This document shows positions 1 through 5,367 of a DNA stretch of 6,353 nt, one piece after another. Source of the stretch: Betaproteobacteria bacterium. Its GTDB lineage: Bacteria > Pseudomonadota > Gammaproteobacteria > Burkholderiales > Usitatibacteraceae. How positions within the stretch are numbered: position 1 is the first letter of the stretch; the number at the start of each line of letters is the position of its first letter. The DNA lies in assembly GCA_003105245.1 (NCBI GenBank), contig PQAI01000277.1, forward strand, positions 15,474 to 21,826, in the 5' to 3' direction. The translations under genes and the position numbers were made by a program. Below the pieces are notes generated by a model. That model was not told the origin of the DNA, did no database searches, and worked only from the letters and a program-made list of their open reading frames with translations.

Positions 1-660
1 GCCCAGGCGCGGCGGGAAGGGGACCTGGGCGCCCAGCGAGGCGCGGACCTCCTCGCTCATGCCCTGCAGCATGGGGGTGTCGAAGATGCCGGGGGCGATG
101 GTGACCACGCGGATGCCGAACCGGGCGAGCTCGCGGGCGATGGGCAGCGTCATCCCGTTCACGCCCGCCTTGGACGCGGCGTAGGCGGCCTGGCCGATCT
201 GGCCCTCGAAGGAGGCCACGGAGGAGGTGTTGACGATGACGCCGCGCTCCCCGGAGGCGAGCGCCGGCTGCGTGCTCATGCGCGCGGCCGCGAGCCGGAT
301 CACGTTGAAGGTACCCACGAGGTTGATCTTCACCGTGCGTTCGAAGCTCGCCAGCGAGTGCGGGCCGGTCTTCCCCACGACGCGCTCGCCGGGGGCCACA
401 CCCGCGCAGTTGATGGCGCCGTGGATCGCGCCGAAGGCGGAAGCGCACAGGTCCACCGCCGCCTGGACCTGCGCCTCGTCGGTGACGTCGGCGTGGATGA
501 AGCGGCCCTGGTCGCCGAACTGCCTGGCGACCCAGCCTCCGGCGTCGTTCAGGTCCGCGATGACCACGTTGCCGCCTTCGGAGACGAGGCGGGCGGCCGT
601 GGCCGCGCCCAGGCCGGAACCGCCGCCGGCCACGAGGAATGCGTGCTTTTCGATCTGCAT
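1..660 (-). CDS. HSD17B10-like short-chain dehydrogenase (3-hydroxyacyl-CoA dehydrogenase type 2), C-terminus outside window
   Basis: Predicted cytosolic NAD-dependent SDR oxidoreductase that probably oxidises 3-hydroxyacyl-CoA in beta-oxidation of fatty or branched acyl chains. The ATG at 660 begins 220 codons that run off the low edge of the window; the family is about 255 aa, so roughly 35 residues are missing. The Rossmann glycine motif reads AGGGSGLG (residues 11-18), with Ala in place of the usual first Thr. D36 at the end of beta-2 favours NAD over NADP. NCAG lies at 84-87, the catalytic Ser in [11 protein letters not shown] (144-154), and YAASK (160-164) gives the catalytic Tyr/Lys. 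The stretches [21 protein letters not shown] and QVPFPPRLG are hallmarks of the HSD10 subgroup rather than generic FabG. It is divergent from the hydrolase at 760. No strong Shine-Dalgarno is visible. Exact substrate is not determinable. Confidence 0.93.
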   Translation of the reverse strand, partial: MQIEKHAFLVAGGGSGLGAATAARLVSEGGNVVIADLNDAGGWVARQFGDQGRFIHADVTDEAQVQAAVDLCASAFGAIHGAINCAGVAPGERVVGKTGPHSLASFERTVKINLVGTFNVIRLAAARMSTQPALASGERGVIVNTSSVASFEGQIGQAAYAASKAGVNGMTLPIARELARFGIRVVTIAPGIFDTPMLQGMSEEVRASLGAQVPFPPRLG

Positions 661-689
661 GGTGGGAGATCTTCGGATGGTGTGGGCAA

Positions 690-695
690 ATTATA
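690..695 (-). promoter_or_regulatory. Probable -10 box for the HSD10-like dehydrogenase
   Basis: On the minus strand this reads TATAAT, a perfect -10 hexamer and conspicuous in such GC-rich DNA, 30 bp upstream of the dehydrogenase ATG at 660. The -35 position at 17-bp spacing (713-718) reads CGGGAC, a poor match, so the promoter may need an activator or an alternative sigma factor. Confidence 0.5.
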
Positions 696-697
696 GT

Positions 698-723
698 CCG
701 CGCGGCGCGAGGGTCCCGCGCGG
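698..723. repeat. Twin 8-bp palindromes in the divergent promoter region
   Basis: CCGCGCGG occurs at 698-705 and again at 716-723, with a 10-bp spacer. Each copy is self-complementary, so the pair is both a direct and an inverted repeat; centres are 18 bp apart. The right copy overlaps the -35 position of the minus-strand TATAAT promoter. It could be a paired operator or a hairpin, but GC-only repeats arise easily by chance in this composition. Confidence 0.35.
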
Positions 724-724
724 G

Positions 725-730
725 TAAGAT
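725..730 (+). promoter_or_regulatory. Possible weak -10 box for the MBL-fold hydrolase
   Basis: TAAGAT on the plus strand, 30 bp upstream of the TTG start at 760, matches four of six consensus -10 bases. No -35 match is present; the expected position (702-707) is GC-only. If used, the leader would be about 23 nt. This is a position-based suggestion only. Confidence 0.3.
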
Positions 731-759
731 GGCGGTCCCCGCAACCGTCCCGCGTCGCC

Positions 760-1683
760 TTGGCCCCGCTTCCCGACAGCGTCCGCGTCGCCGTGCGCGG
801 CTGGCTCAACTGCAACCAGGTCGTCCTGCGCTCCGCCGCGGGCCACGTCCTGGTCGATTCCGGCTACGCGGCCTGCGCCGACGAAACGCTCGCGCGGCTG
901 CGGGAGCCCGGGATGCTGGGCGCCGATTCCCTGGCGCGCCTGGTGAACACCCATTGCCACTCGGACCACATCGGGGGAAACGCCGCCGTGGCGCGCGCCT
1001 ACGGCTGCCCGATCACGATTCCCCGCGACGAGGTTCCCACCATCGACGACTGGTCCATCCAGGAGCGCTGGAACGCCTACGTCGACCAGTACGCCGAGCC
1101 CTTCGCATACCAGGCCACGATCGCGGCGGGCGAGTCCTTCCGGGCGGCGGACCGGGTTTGGGAGGCGCACGCCGCGCCGGGCCACGACATGGAAGGGCTG
1201 ATGTTCTTCGCACCCGAGGGGGGCATCCTCATCTCGGGCGACGCGCTGTGGGCGGACGGCCTGGGTTTCGTGTGGGCGCACGATCCGCCCAATCCCTTCG
1301 TGGAGGCCGCGCTCCAGGCCCTGGACACCATCGAGCGCCTGCGCCCCCGCGTGGTGATCCCGGGGCACGGCGAGCCCTTCGAGGACGTGGGCGGGGCGCT
1401 CGCCAAGGCCCGCTCGCGGCTCGCGGCCTTCGCGAACGACCCGAGGCGCACGGCGCGGCACATGATGAAGGTGATGTTCGTCTTCTCCATGCTGCACCGC
1501 GGCGGGATCGCCATCGCCGAGGCCAACCGGTACGTGGAGTCGGTGCCGTGCTACCGGGACCTCGACGAGCGCTTCCTGGGGGAGGGGATCGACGGGTTGG
1601 GCCTGCGGCTCGTGGCCGATCTCGAGCGGGCAGGCGCGATGCGCGTCGCGGACGGGTTCGCGCGCCCGACGATGGCCCGTTAG
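760..1683 (+). CDS. MBL-fold metallo-hydrolase
   Basis: Metallo-beta-lactamase-fold hydrolase of 307 aa, presumably a cytosolic binuclear-metal enzyme; there is no signal peptide. The metal-ligand set is complete: HCHSDH at residues 65-70 (H65, H67, D69, H70), H142 in APGHDMEG, D161 in ISGDALW and H203 in IPGHGEPF. This resembles the glyoxalase-II/RNase Z-like hydrolases rather than antibiotic-degrading lactamases. A helical C-terminal domain of about 90 residues follows (roughly 213-307). The start is taken as TTG at 760, because similarity to family N-termini (LPDSVRV then RGWLNCNQV) begins at once; an in-frame GTG at 793 is the alternative. No Shine-Dalgarno is evident. It is divergent from the HSD10-like gene and convergent with the Crp/Fnr gene, so it is probably monocistronic. 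The substrate is unknown; a thioester or lactone is possible given the acyl-CoA neighbours, but that is inference. Confidence 0.9.
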   Translation: MAPLPDSVRVAVRGWLNCNQVVLRSAAGHVLVDSGYAACADETLARLREPGMLGADSLARLVNTHCHSDHIGGNAAVARAYGCPITIPRDEVPTIDDWSIQERWNAYVDQYAEPFAYQATIAAGESFRAADRVWEAHAAPGHDMEGLMFFAPEGGILISGDALWADGLGFVWAHDPPNPFVEAALQALDTIERLRPRVVIPGHGEPFEDVGGALAKARSRLAAFANDPRRTARHMMKVMFVFSMLHRGGIAIAEANRYVESVPCYRDLDERFLGEGIDGLGLRLVADLERAGAMRVADGFARPTMAR

Positions 1684-1741
1684 CCGACTGGGGACGGGTC
1701 CGGATTCCCCGCCTCGGAAAGCGGGACCTGTCCCCTGACGG
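1684..1741. repeat. Imperfect inverted repeat between convergent genes (REP-like element or bidirectional terminator)
   Basis: The arms are 1684-1703 and 1722-1741, with 16 of 20 positions complementary and an 18-nt centre. The core is GGGGACGGGTCC against GGACCTGTCCCC, where the one mismatch can pair as G-U in RNA. The centre holds a further TTCC/GGAA pairing (1705-1708 with 1716-1719), extending the fold. It begins directly after the hydrolase TAG (1681-1683) and ends 5 bp before the stop of the Crp/Fnr gene (1747). Neither side carries a T-run, so it is not a classical intrinsic terminator. The GGGGACAGGTCC-type arm is reminiscent of interspersed REP-like palindromes in proteobacteria; whether it recurs in this genome cannot be seen here. 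Confidence 0.7.
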
Positions 1742-1746
1742 CTGCC

Positions 1747-2421
1747 CTACGGACCAAAGGTCCGCAGCCCCTCGAGGTCGAGGATCTTCAGGCCGCCGTA
1801 CTCGACCTTGAGCAGGCCCGCGGACTCGAGCACGTGCAGCGCCTGGTTCACGCGCTGGCGCGACACGCCCGCGAGGTAGCCGATCTCCTCCTGCGAGATC
1901 TGGACCTCGGGCCCCATGGCGGGGTAGAGCACGGGATTGAAGAGGGCGGCGATGGAGCGCGCCACGCGCGCATCCGGCTCCAGCAGGCGCTGGATCTCCA
2001 CCATCGCGATGAACTGCGCCAGGCGCTCGTTCAGCTGCATGAGGAGGAACCGGTTGAAGGCGATGTCCGTGTCGAGGAGCCAGTCGAACGTCGCCTTCGG
2101 CATGAGCGCGAGCCGCGTGGCGCGAAGCGCCACGATGTCGTACTTGCGCGTGTGGTCTTTCAGGAGGCTGCCCTCGCCGAACCAGCCGCCGCCCGCGACT
2201 CCCAGGAAGGTGGTCGTCTTGCCCTCGGGGGAGACGCTCGTCATCTTGACCAGGCCGTTCACGATCCCGATCCAGTTCTCCACCGGGTCGCCCTTGCGGC
2301 AGACGTAGGCCCCCGCGGGGACGTCCCGCAGGGCGGTCTCCGCCTCGATGCGGGCGCGCTGCTCCGGGGCGAGGGACTTCGCCCAGAGGGAGGCCGCGAG
2401 GAGGTCGGTTAGGGTATTCAC
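1747..2421 (-). CDS. Crp/Fnr-family transcriptional regulator
   Basis: DNA-binding regulator of 224 aa, a normal Crp/Fnr length. The N-terminal cyclic-nucleotide-binding-type beta-roll spans about residues 12-115 and includes the GWFGEGSLLK turn (79-88). A long dimerisation helix follows (about 119-147), then a C-terminal winged helix-turn-helix around ISQEEIGYLAGVSRQRVNQA (175-194), with recognition helix SRQRVNQAL. The pocket has G82, E83 and R92, but K93 where cAMP-binding Crp has Ser/Thr, so cAMP is not assured. There is no FNR-type N-terminal cysteine cluster; the only Cys is C41. The start is GTG at 2421, reading VNTLTDLL; no Shine-Dalgarno precedes it and the reading frame stays open far upstream, so the start rests on family similarity. 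An in-frame TTG at 2445 is less likely. It is divergent from the acyl-CoA synthetase operon, which it probably controls. Confidence 0.92.
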   Translation of the reverse strand: MNTLTDLLAASLWAKSLAPEQRARIEAETALRDVPAGAYVCRKGDPVENWIGIVNGLVKMTSVSPEGKTTTFLGVAGGGWFGEGSLLKDHTRKYDIVALRATRLALMPKATFDWLLDTDIAFNRFLLMQLNERLAQFIAMVEIQRLLEPDARVARSIAALFNPVLYPAMGPEVQISQEEIGYLAGVSRQRVNQALHVLESAGLLKVEYGGLKILDLEGLRTFGP

Positions 2422-2438
2422 GGGGTGCGCAGGCGAGA

Positions 2439-2456
2439 TTGTCAACGAAAAGACAA
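2439..2456. promoter_or_regulatory. Candidate operator, TTGTC-N8-GACAA palindrome
   Basis: TTGTC (2439-2443) and GACAA (2452-2456) form a perfect 5+5 dyad with 8 bp between, in an A/T-rich patch of otherwise GC-rich DNA. It lies 18 bp upstream of the Crp/Fnr GTG start. Its centre, at 2447.5, falls at about -42.5 from the start site predicted by the TACACT box at 2478-2483. That is close to the -41.5 class II position of Crp/Fnr activators. The arms differ from FNR (TTGAT-N4-ATCAA) and CRP (TGTGA-N6-TCACA) consensus sites. A TTGACA on the minus strand (2440-2445) overlaps it, but a -10 at 17-bp spacing would fall on the start codon, so I do not read that as a -35. Confidence 0.45.
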
Positions 2457-2477
2457 CCGCCCGGGAGGCCCCCCCGC

Positions 2478-2483
2478 TACACT
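2478..2483 (+). promoter_or_regulatory. Candidate -10 box for the acyl-CoA synthetase-liv operon
   Basis: TACACT matches four of six consensus -10 bases and is the best candidate in this intergenic region. The -35 position at 17-bp spacing (2455-2460, AACCGC) is a poor match, which fits an activator-dependent promoter. Predicted transcription start is about 2490, giving a leader of about 112 nt. Confidence 0.4.
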
Positions 2484-2494
2484 TTGGCCGCTGG

Positions 2495-2514
2495 CGGTCC
2501 GTCTTGATGGACCG
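2495..2514 (+). other. Small stem-loop in the operon leader
   Basis: CGGTCC (2495-2500) and GGACCG (2509-2514) are perfectly complementary around an 8-nt loop. If transcription starts near 2490, this hairpin would sit at the 5' end of the leader, where it could stabilise the mRNA. There is no T-run, so it is not a terminator. A 6-bp stem is short enough to be chance. Confidence 0.3.
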
Positions 2515-2553
2515 TGCCGTCCGCGAGAAGATGCAGGCGGGTCCCCGAGGTGG

Positions 2554-2566
2554 GCGGGAGTCCCGC
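2554..2566. promoter_or_regulatory. Short perfect palindrome upstream of the synthetase
   Basis: GCGGGA-G-TCCCGC is a 13-bp dyad with a single central base, 18 bp before the Shine-Dalgarno at 2585. It could be an operator for a dimeric repressor or, in RNA, a 5-bp stem with a 3-nt loop. It is GC-rich and may be coincidental. Confidence 0.25.
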
Positions 2567-2584
2567 GTCAACAACGCCACCCTT

Positions 2585-2593
2585 GGAGGAGGT
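2585..2593 (+). promoter_or_regulatory. Strong ribosome binding site fixing the synthetase start
   Basis: GGAGGAGGT lies 8 nt before the ATG at 2602. It selects that start over the longer open frame, which extends upstream to 2425 and encodes only low-complexity, non-homologous sequence. Confidence 0.85.
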
Positions 2594-2601
2594 ACCTGCC
2601 G

Positions 2602-4560
2602 ATGGCCACGGCCGTCGCAGCCGCCGATACGTTCCCGAAGCTGCTCGCCGCCCATGCGCAGGCGCGGGGCGAGAGCCCGGCCATCCGCGAGAAGGACCTG
2701 GGCATCTGGCAGTGCTGGACGTGGCGCCAGGTCGCCGACGAGGTGCGGCTGCTCGCCGCGGGCCTCGCCGCGCGCGGCTTCCGGCCCGGCGCGCACCTCG
2801 CGGTCATCGGAGACAACCGGCCGCGCCTGTACTTCGCGCAGCTCGCCGCCCAGTCCCTCGGGGGCATCCCCGTCCCGTTCTACCAGGACGCGCCGGCGCC
2901 GGAGATGACCTACGTCTTCCAGAACGCCGAGATCGAGATCGCGATCGTCGAGGACCAGGAGCAGGCCGACAAGCTCTTCGAGATCCTGCCGCAGTGCCCG
3001 AAGCTCAAGCACATCTTCTACGACGACCCGCGCGGCTTCCGCCACTACAAGCGCGAGGAGCTCTCCTCCTACGAGTCGCTCCTCGCCGAGGGCGAGGCCT
3101 GGTCGAAAGGGCACCCCGGCTTCCTCGAGGAGGCCGTCGCGCGGGGCAGGGGCTCCGACACGTCGATCATGCTCTACACCTCGGGCACGACCGGCAACCC
3201 CAAGGGCGTGGTGCTCTCCTACGACAACCTGGTGCGCTCGAGCGTCGCCTACACGCAGCTCGAGGGGCTGACCGACCAGGAGGAGGTCCTCGCCTACCTG
3301 CCGATGGCCTGGATCGGCCAGAACCTCTTCTCCTACGCGCAGTGGCTGGTGGCGGGCTTCCGCATCAACTGCCCCGAGTCCGCCGAGACGGTCATCACCG
3401 ACATGCGCGAGATCGGGCCCACCTACTACTTCGCGCCCCCGCGCGTGCTGGAGGCGCTGCTCACGCAGGTGACCATCCGCATGGAGGACGCGAGCGCCCC
3501 CAAGCGCTGGATGTACCGGCACTTCATGGACCTCGCGCGGCGCGTGGGCGCGAACATCCTCGACGGCCGGCCCGTCGGCCTCGCCGAGCGGCTGCAGTAC
3601 GGGCTGGGCGGCATCCTCGTCTACGGCCCGCTGCGAAACGCCCTGGGCATGACGCGCATCCGCGTGGCCTACACGGCCGGCGAGGCGATCGGCCCCGACC
3701 TCTTCGTGTTCTACCGCTCGCTCGGCATCAACCTGAAGCAGCTCTACGGCCAGACCGAGACCTGCGCCTCGGTGTGCGTGCAGCCCAACGGGCAGGTGAA
3801 GCCCGACACCGTTGGCACGCCGCTCGCGGGCGTGGAGGTGCGCGTGCTCGACTCCGGCGAGATCGTGCTTCGCTGCCCCGGGCTCTTCGTCGAGTACCAC
3901 CAGAACGAGGAGGCCACGCGCGAGGCGAAGGACGCCGAGGGCTGGTACCACACGGGCGACGCGGGGTACTTCGACGCCGACGGGCACCTGAAGATCATCG
4001 ACCGCGCCAAGGACGTGGGCAAGCTCCAGGACGGCACGCTCTTCGCGCCCAAGTACCTGGAGAACAAGCTCAAGTTCTTCACCACGATCAAGGAGGCCGT
4101 GGCCTTCGGCGACGGCCGGCCCGTGGCCACCGCCATGATCAACATCGACATGCAGGCGGTGGGCGACTGGGCCGAGCGCCGCGGCATCGCCTACTCCGGC
4201 TACCAGGACCTCGCGGCCAAGCCCCAGGTCTACGACCTCATCCGCGAGTGCGTGGAGAAGGTGAACGCGGACCTCGCCGCCGACCCCAAGCTCTCCGGCA
4301 GCCAGATCCACCGCTTCGTCGTGCTGCACAAGGAGCTGGACGCCGACGACGGCGAGCTCACGCGCACGCGCAAGGTCCGGAGGCGCTTCATCGCCGAGAA
4401 GTACGAGTCCGTGATCCACGCCCTGTACTCGGACATCGACCACTGCTGGGTGGAGGCGCAGGTGCGCTTCGAGGACGGCCGCACGGGCACGGTGCGCGCC
4501 CAGCTCGCCGTTCGCGAGGCGAAGACGTTCCCGCCGCAGGCCGCGGCGAAGGCCGCGTGA
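2602..4560 (+). CDS. AMP-forming long-chain-type acyl-CoA synthetase
   Basis: ANL-superfamily ligase of 652 aa that converts a carboxylic acid, ATP and CoA to acyl-CoA, AMP and PPi. The phosphate-binding motif TSGTTGNPKG spans residues 193-202 and the A5 motif YGQTET 382-387. The motif around 448-453 reads WYHTGD, with D453 the expected ribose-binding Asp, and DRAKD has R468 in the hinge region. The C-terminal GELTRTRKVRRR carries K591, the expected catalytic lysine for adenylation. The length and the LTxTxKVRR ending match long-chain (FadD15/eukaryotic-like) synthetases better than acetyl-CoA synthetases. The segment after DRAKD is VGKLQDGTLFAPKYLE rather than the common GGKN-type A8 loop. 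The start at 2602 is set by a strong Shine-Dalgarno. It is first in an operon with a Liv-type ABC importer, suggesting it activates the imported acid; acyl-chain specificity cannot be read from the sequence. Confidence 0.94.
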   Translation: MATAVAAADTFPKLLAAHAQARGESPAIREKDLGIWQCWTWRQVADEVRLLAAGLAARGFRPGAHLAVIGDNRPRLYFAQLAAQSLGGIPVPFYQDAPAPEMTYVFQNAEIEIAIVEDQEQADKLFEILPQCPKLKHIFYDDPRGFRHYKREELSSYESLLAEGEAWSKGHPGFLEEAVARGRGSDTSIMLYTSGTTGNPKGVVLSYDNLVRSSVAYTQLEGLTDQEEVLAYLPMAWIGQNLFSYAQWLVAGFRINCPESAETVITDMREIGPTYYFAPPRVLEALLTQVTIRMEDASAPKRWMYRHFMDLARRVGANILDGRPVGLAERLQYGLGGILVYGPLRNALGMTRIRVAYTAGEAIGPDLFVFYRSLGINLKQLYGQTETCASVCVQPNGQVKPDTVGTPLAGVEVRVLDSGEIVLRCPGLFVEYHQNEEATREAKDAEGWYHTGDAGYFDADGHLKIIDRAKDVGKLQDGTLFAPKYLENKLKFFTTIKEAVAFGDGRPVATAMINIDMQAVGDWAERRGIAYSGYQDLAAKPQVYDLIRECVEKVNADLAADPKLSGSQIHRFVVLHKELDADDGELTRTRKVRRRFIAEKYESVIHALYSDIDHCWVEAQVRFEDGRTGTVRAQLAVREAKTFPPQAAAKAA

Positions 4561-4563
4561 GGA
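4558..4563 (+). promoter_or_regulatory. Ribosome binding site of livG, overlapping the synthetase stop
   Basis: TGAGGA contains the synthetase stop codon (TGA) and a GAGGA Shine-Dalgarno core, 7 nt before the livG ATG at 4571. Termination of the first gene at the ribosome-binding site of the second points to translational coupling. Confidence 0.65.
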
Positions 4564-4570
4564 CGACGCG

Positions 4571-5362
4571 ATGACCTACCAGCCCCGCCAGTTCGGCGAC
4601 GTCATCCTCGCGGTCGAGAACATCTCGCTCTCCTTCGGGGGCGTGAAGGCGCTCACCGACATCAGCTTCGACGTCCGCGAGCACGAGATCCGCGCCATCA
4701 TCGGCCCCAACGGCGCCGGCAAGAGCTCGATGCTCAACGTGATCAACGGCGTCTACCACCCGCAGCAGGGCCGGGTCACGTACCGCGGGCAGTCCCGGGC
4801 GGCGATGGAGCCGCATTTCGCCGCGCGCAACGGCATCGCCCGCACCTTCCAGAGCCTCGCGCTCTTCAAGGGCATGAGCGTGCTGGACAACCTGCTCGCC
4901 GGCAGGAACCTCATGATCCGCTCCAACATCTTCCTGCAGGCCCTTCGCGTCGGCCCGGCGCTGCGCGAGGAGGTCGAGCACCGCAAGCGCGTCGAGGAGA
5001 TCATCGACTTCCTCGAGATCCAGCACGTGCGCAAGACCCCGGTCGGGCGCCTGCCCTACGGCCTGCAGAAGCGCGTCGACCTCGGCCGGGCGCTCGCCGC
5101 GGAGCCGAAGGTGCTGCTGCTCGACGAGCCCATGGCCGGCATGAACGTCGAGGAGAAGCAGGACATGTGCCGCTTCATCCTCGACGTGAACGACGAGTTC
5201 GGCACGACCATCGTCCTCATCGAGCACGACATGGGCGTGGTGATGGACCTCTCCGACCGCGTCGTGGTGCTCGACTACGGCAAGATGATCGGCGACGGCA
5301 CGCCCGACGAGATCCGGTCCAACCAGGCGGTCATCGACGCCTACCTCGGCGTGAAGCACTGA
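4571..5362 (+). CDS. livG: Branched-chain amino acid-type (HAAT) ABC transporter ATP-binding protein, LivG-like
   Basis: Cytoplasmic ATPase subunit of 263 aa (E. coli LivG is about 255) that powers a Liv-type importer. The motif set is complete: Walker A GPNGAGKS (45-52), Q-loop Gln at Q94 (TFQSL), signature LPYGLQKRV (161-169) in place of LSGGQ, as is usual in LivG/LivF proteins, Walker B VLLLDE (181-186) with E186 catalytic, and switch His H219 in IEHDMG. The longer linker between the Q-loop and the signature (about 115-155) marks it as LivG rather than the shorter LivF. It starts 10 nt after the synthetase stop and ends 5 nt before livH, so it belongs to one operon. The family name reflects homology; with an acyl-CoA synthetase as partner the substrate may be a carboxylic acid instead of leucine or valine. 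Confidence 0.93.
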   Translation: MTYQPRQFGDVILAVENISLSFGGVKALTDISFDVREHEIRAIIGPNGAGKSSMLNVINGVYHPQQGRVTYRGQSRAAMEPHFAARNGIARTFQSLALFKGMSVLDNLLAGRNLMIRSNIFLQALRVGPALREEVEHRKRVEEIIDFLEIQHVRKTPVGRLPYGLQKRVDLGRALAAEPKVLLLDEPMAGMNVEEKQDMCRFILDVNDEFGTTIVLIEHDMGVVMDLSDRVVVLDYGKMIGDGTPDEIRSNQAVIDAYLGVKH

Positions 5363-5367
5363 AACCC

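Noticed and set aside
1684..1741. Classical Rho-independent terminator
   Set aside because: The stem is strong, but neither strand has a T-run after it, so I call it an inverted repeat with possible terminator function.
639..1811. 390-codon plus-strand frame overlapping the MBL-fold hydrolase
   Set aside because: Arg/Gly/Pro/Ala-rich out-of-frame translation; the overlapping frame at 760 contains the full metal-binding motif set.
2440..2445. TTGACA on the minus strand as a -35 box for the Crp/Fnr gene
   Set aside because: At 17-bp spacing the -10 would read CGTGAA and overlap the GTG start codon. The hexamer is better explained as part of the TTGTC-N8-GACAA dyad.
2507..2601. Possible upstream leader peptide starting with ATG at 2507
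   Set aside because: The frame has no stop before the synthetase start and no ribosome binding site, and it runs on as out-of-frame sequence inside the synthetase gene.
2422..4443. Very long open frame on the minus strand, continuous with the Crp/Fnr gene and antisense to the acyl-CoA synthetase
   Set aside because: Its translation is rich in repetitive Val/Leu/Arg/Asp/His without domain structure, as expected from the antisense frame of a GC-rich gene. Only the last 224 codons match a protein family. The sense strand carries a clear synthetase with a strong ribosome binding site.
4388..5359. 323-codon minus-strand open frame opposite livG
   Set aside because: No recognisable motif; the plus strand carries every ABC ATPase motif in order.
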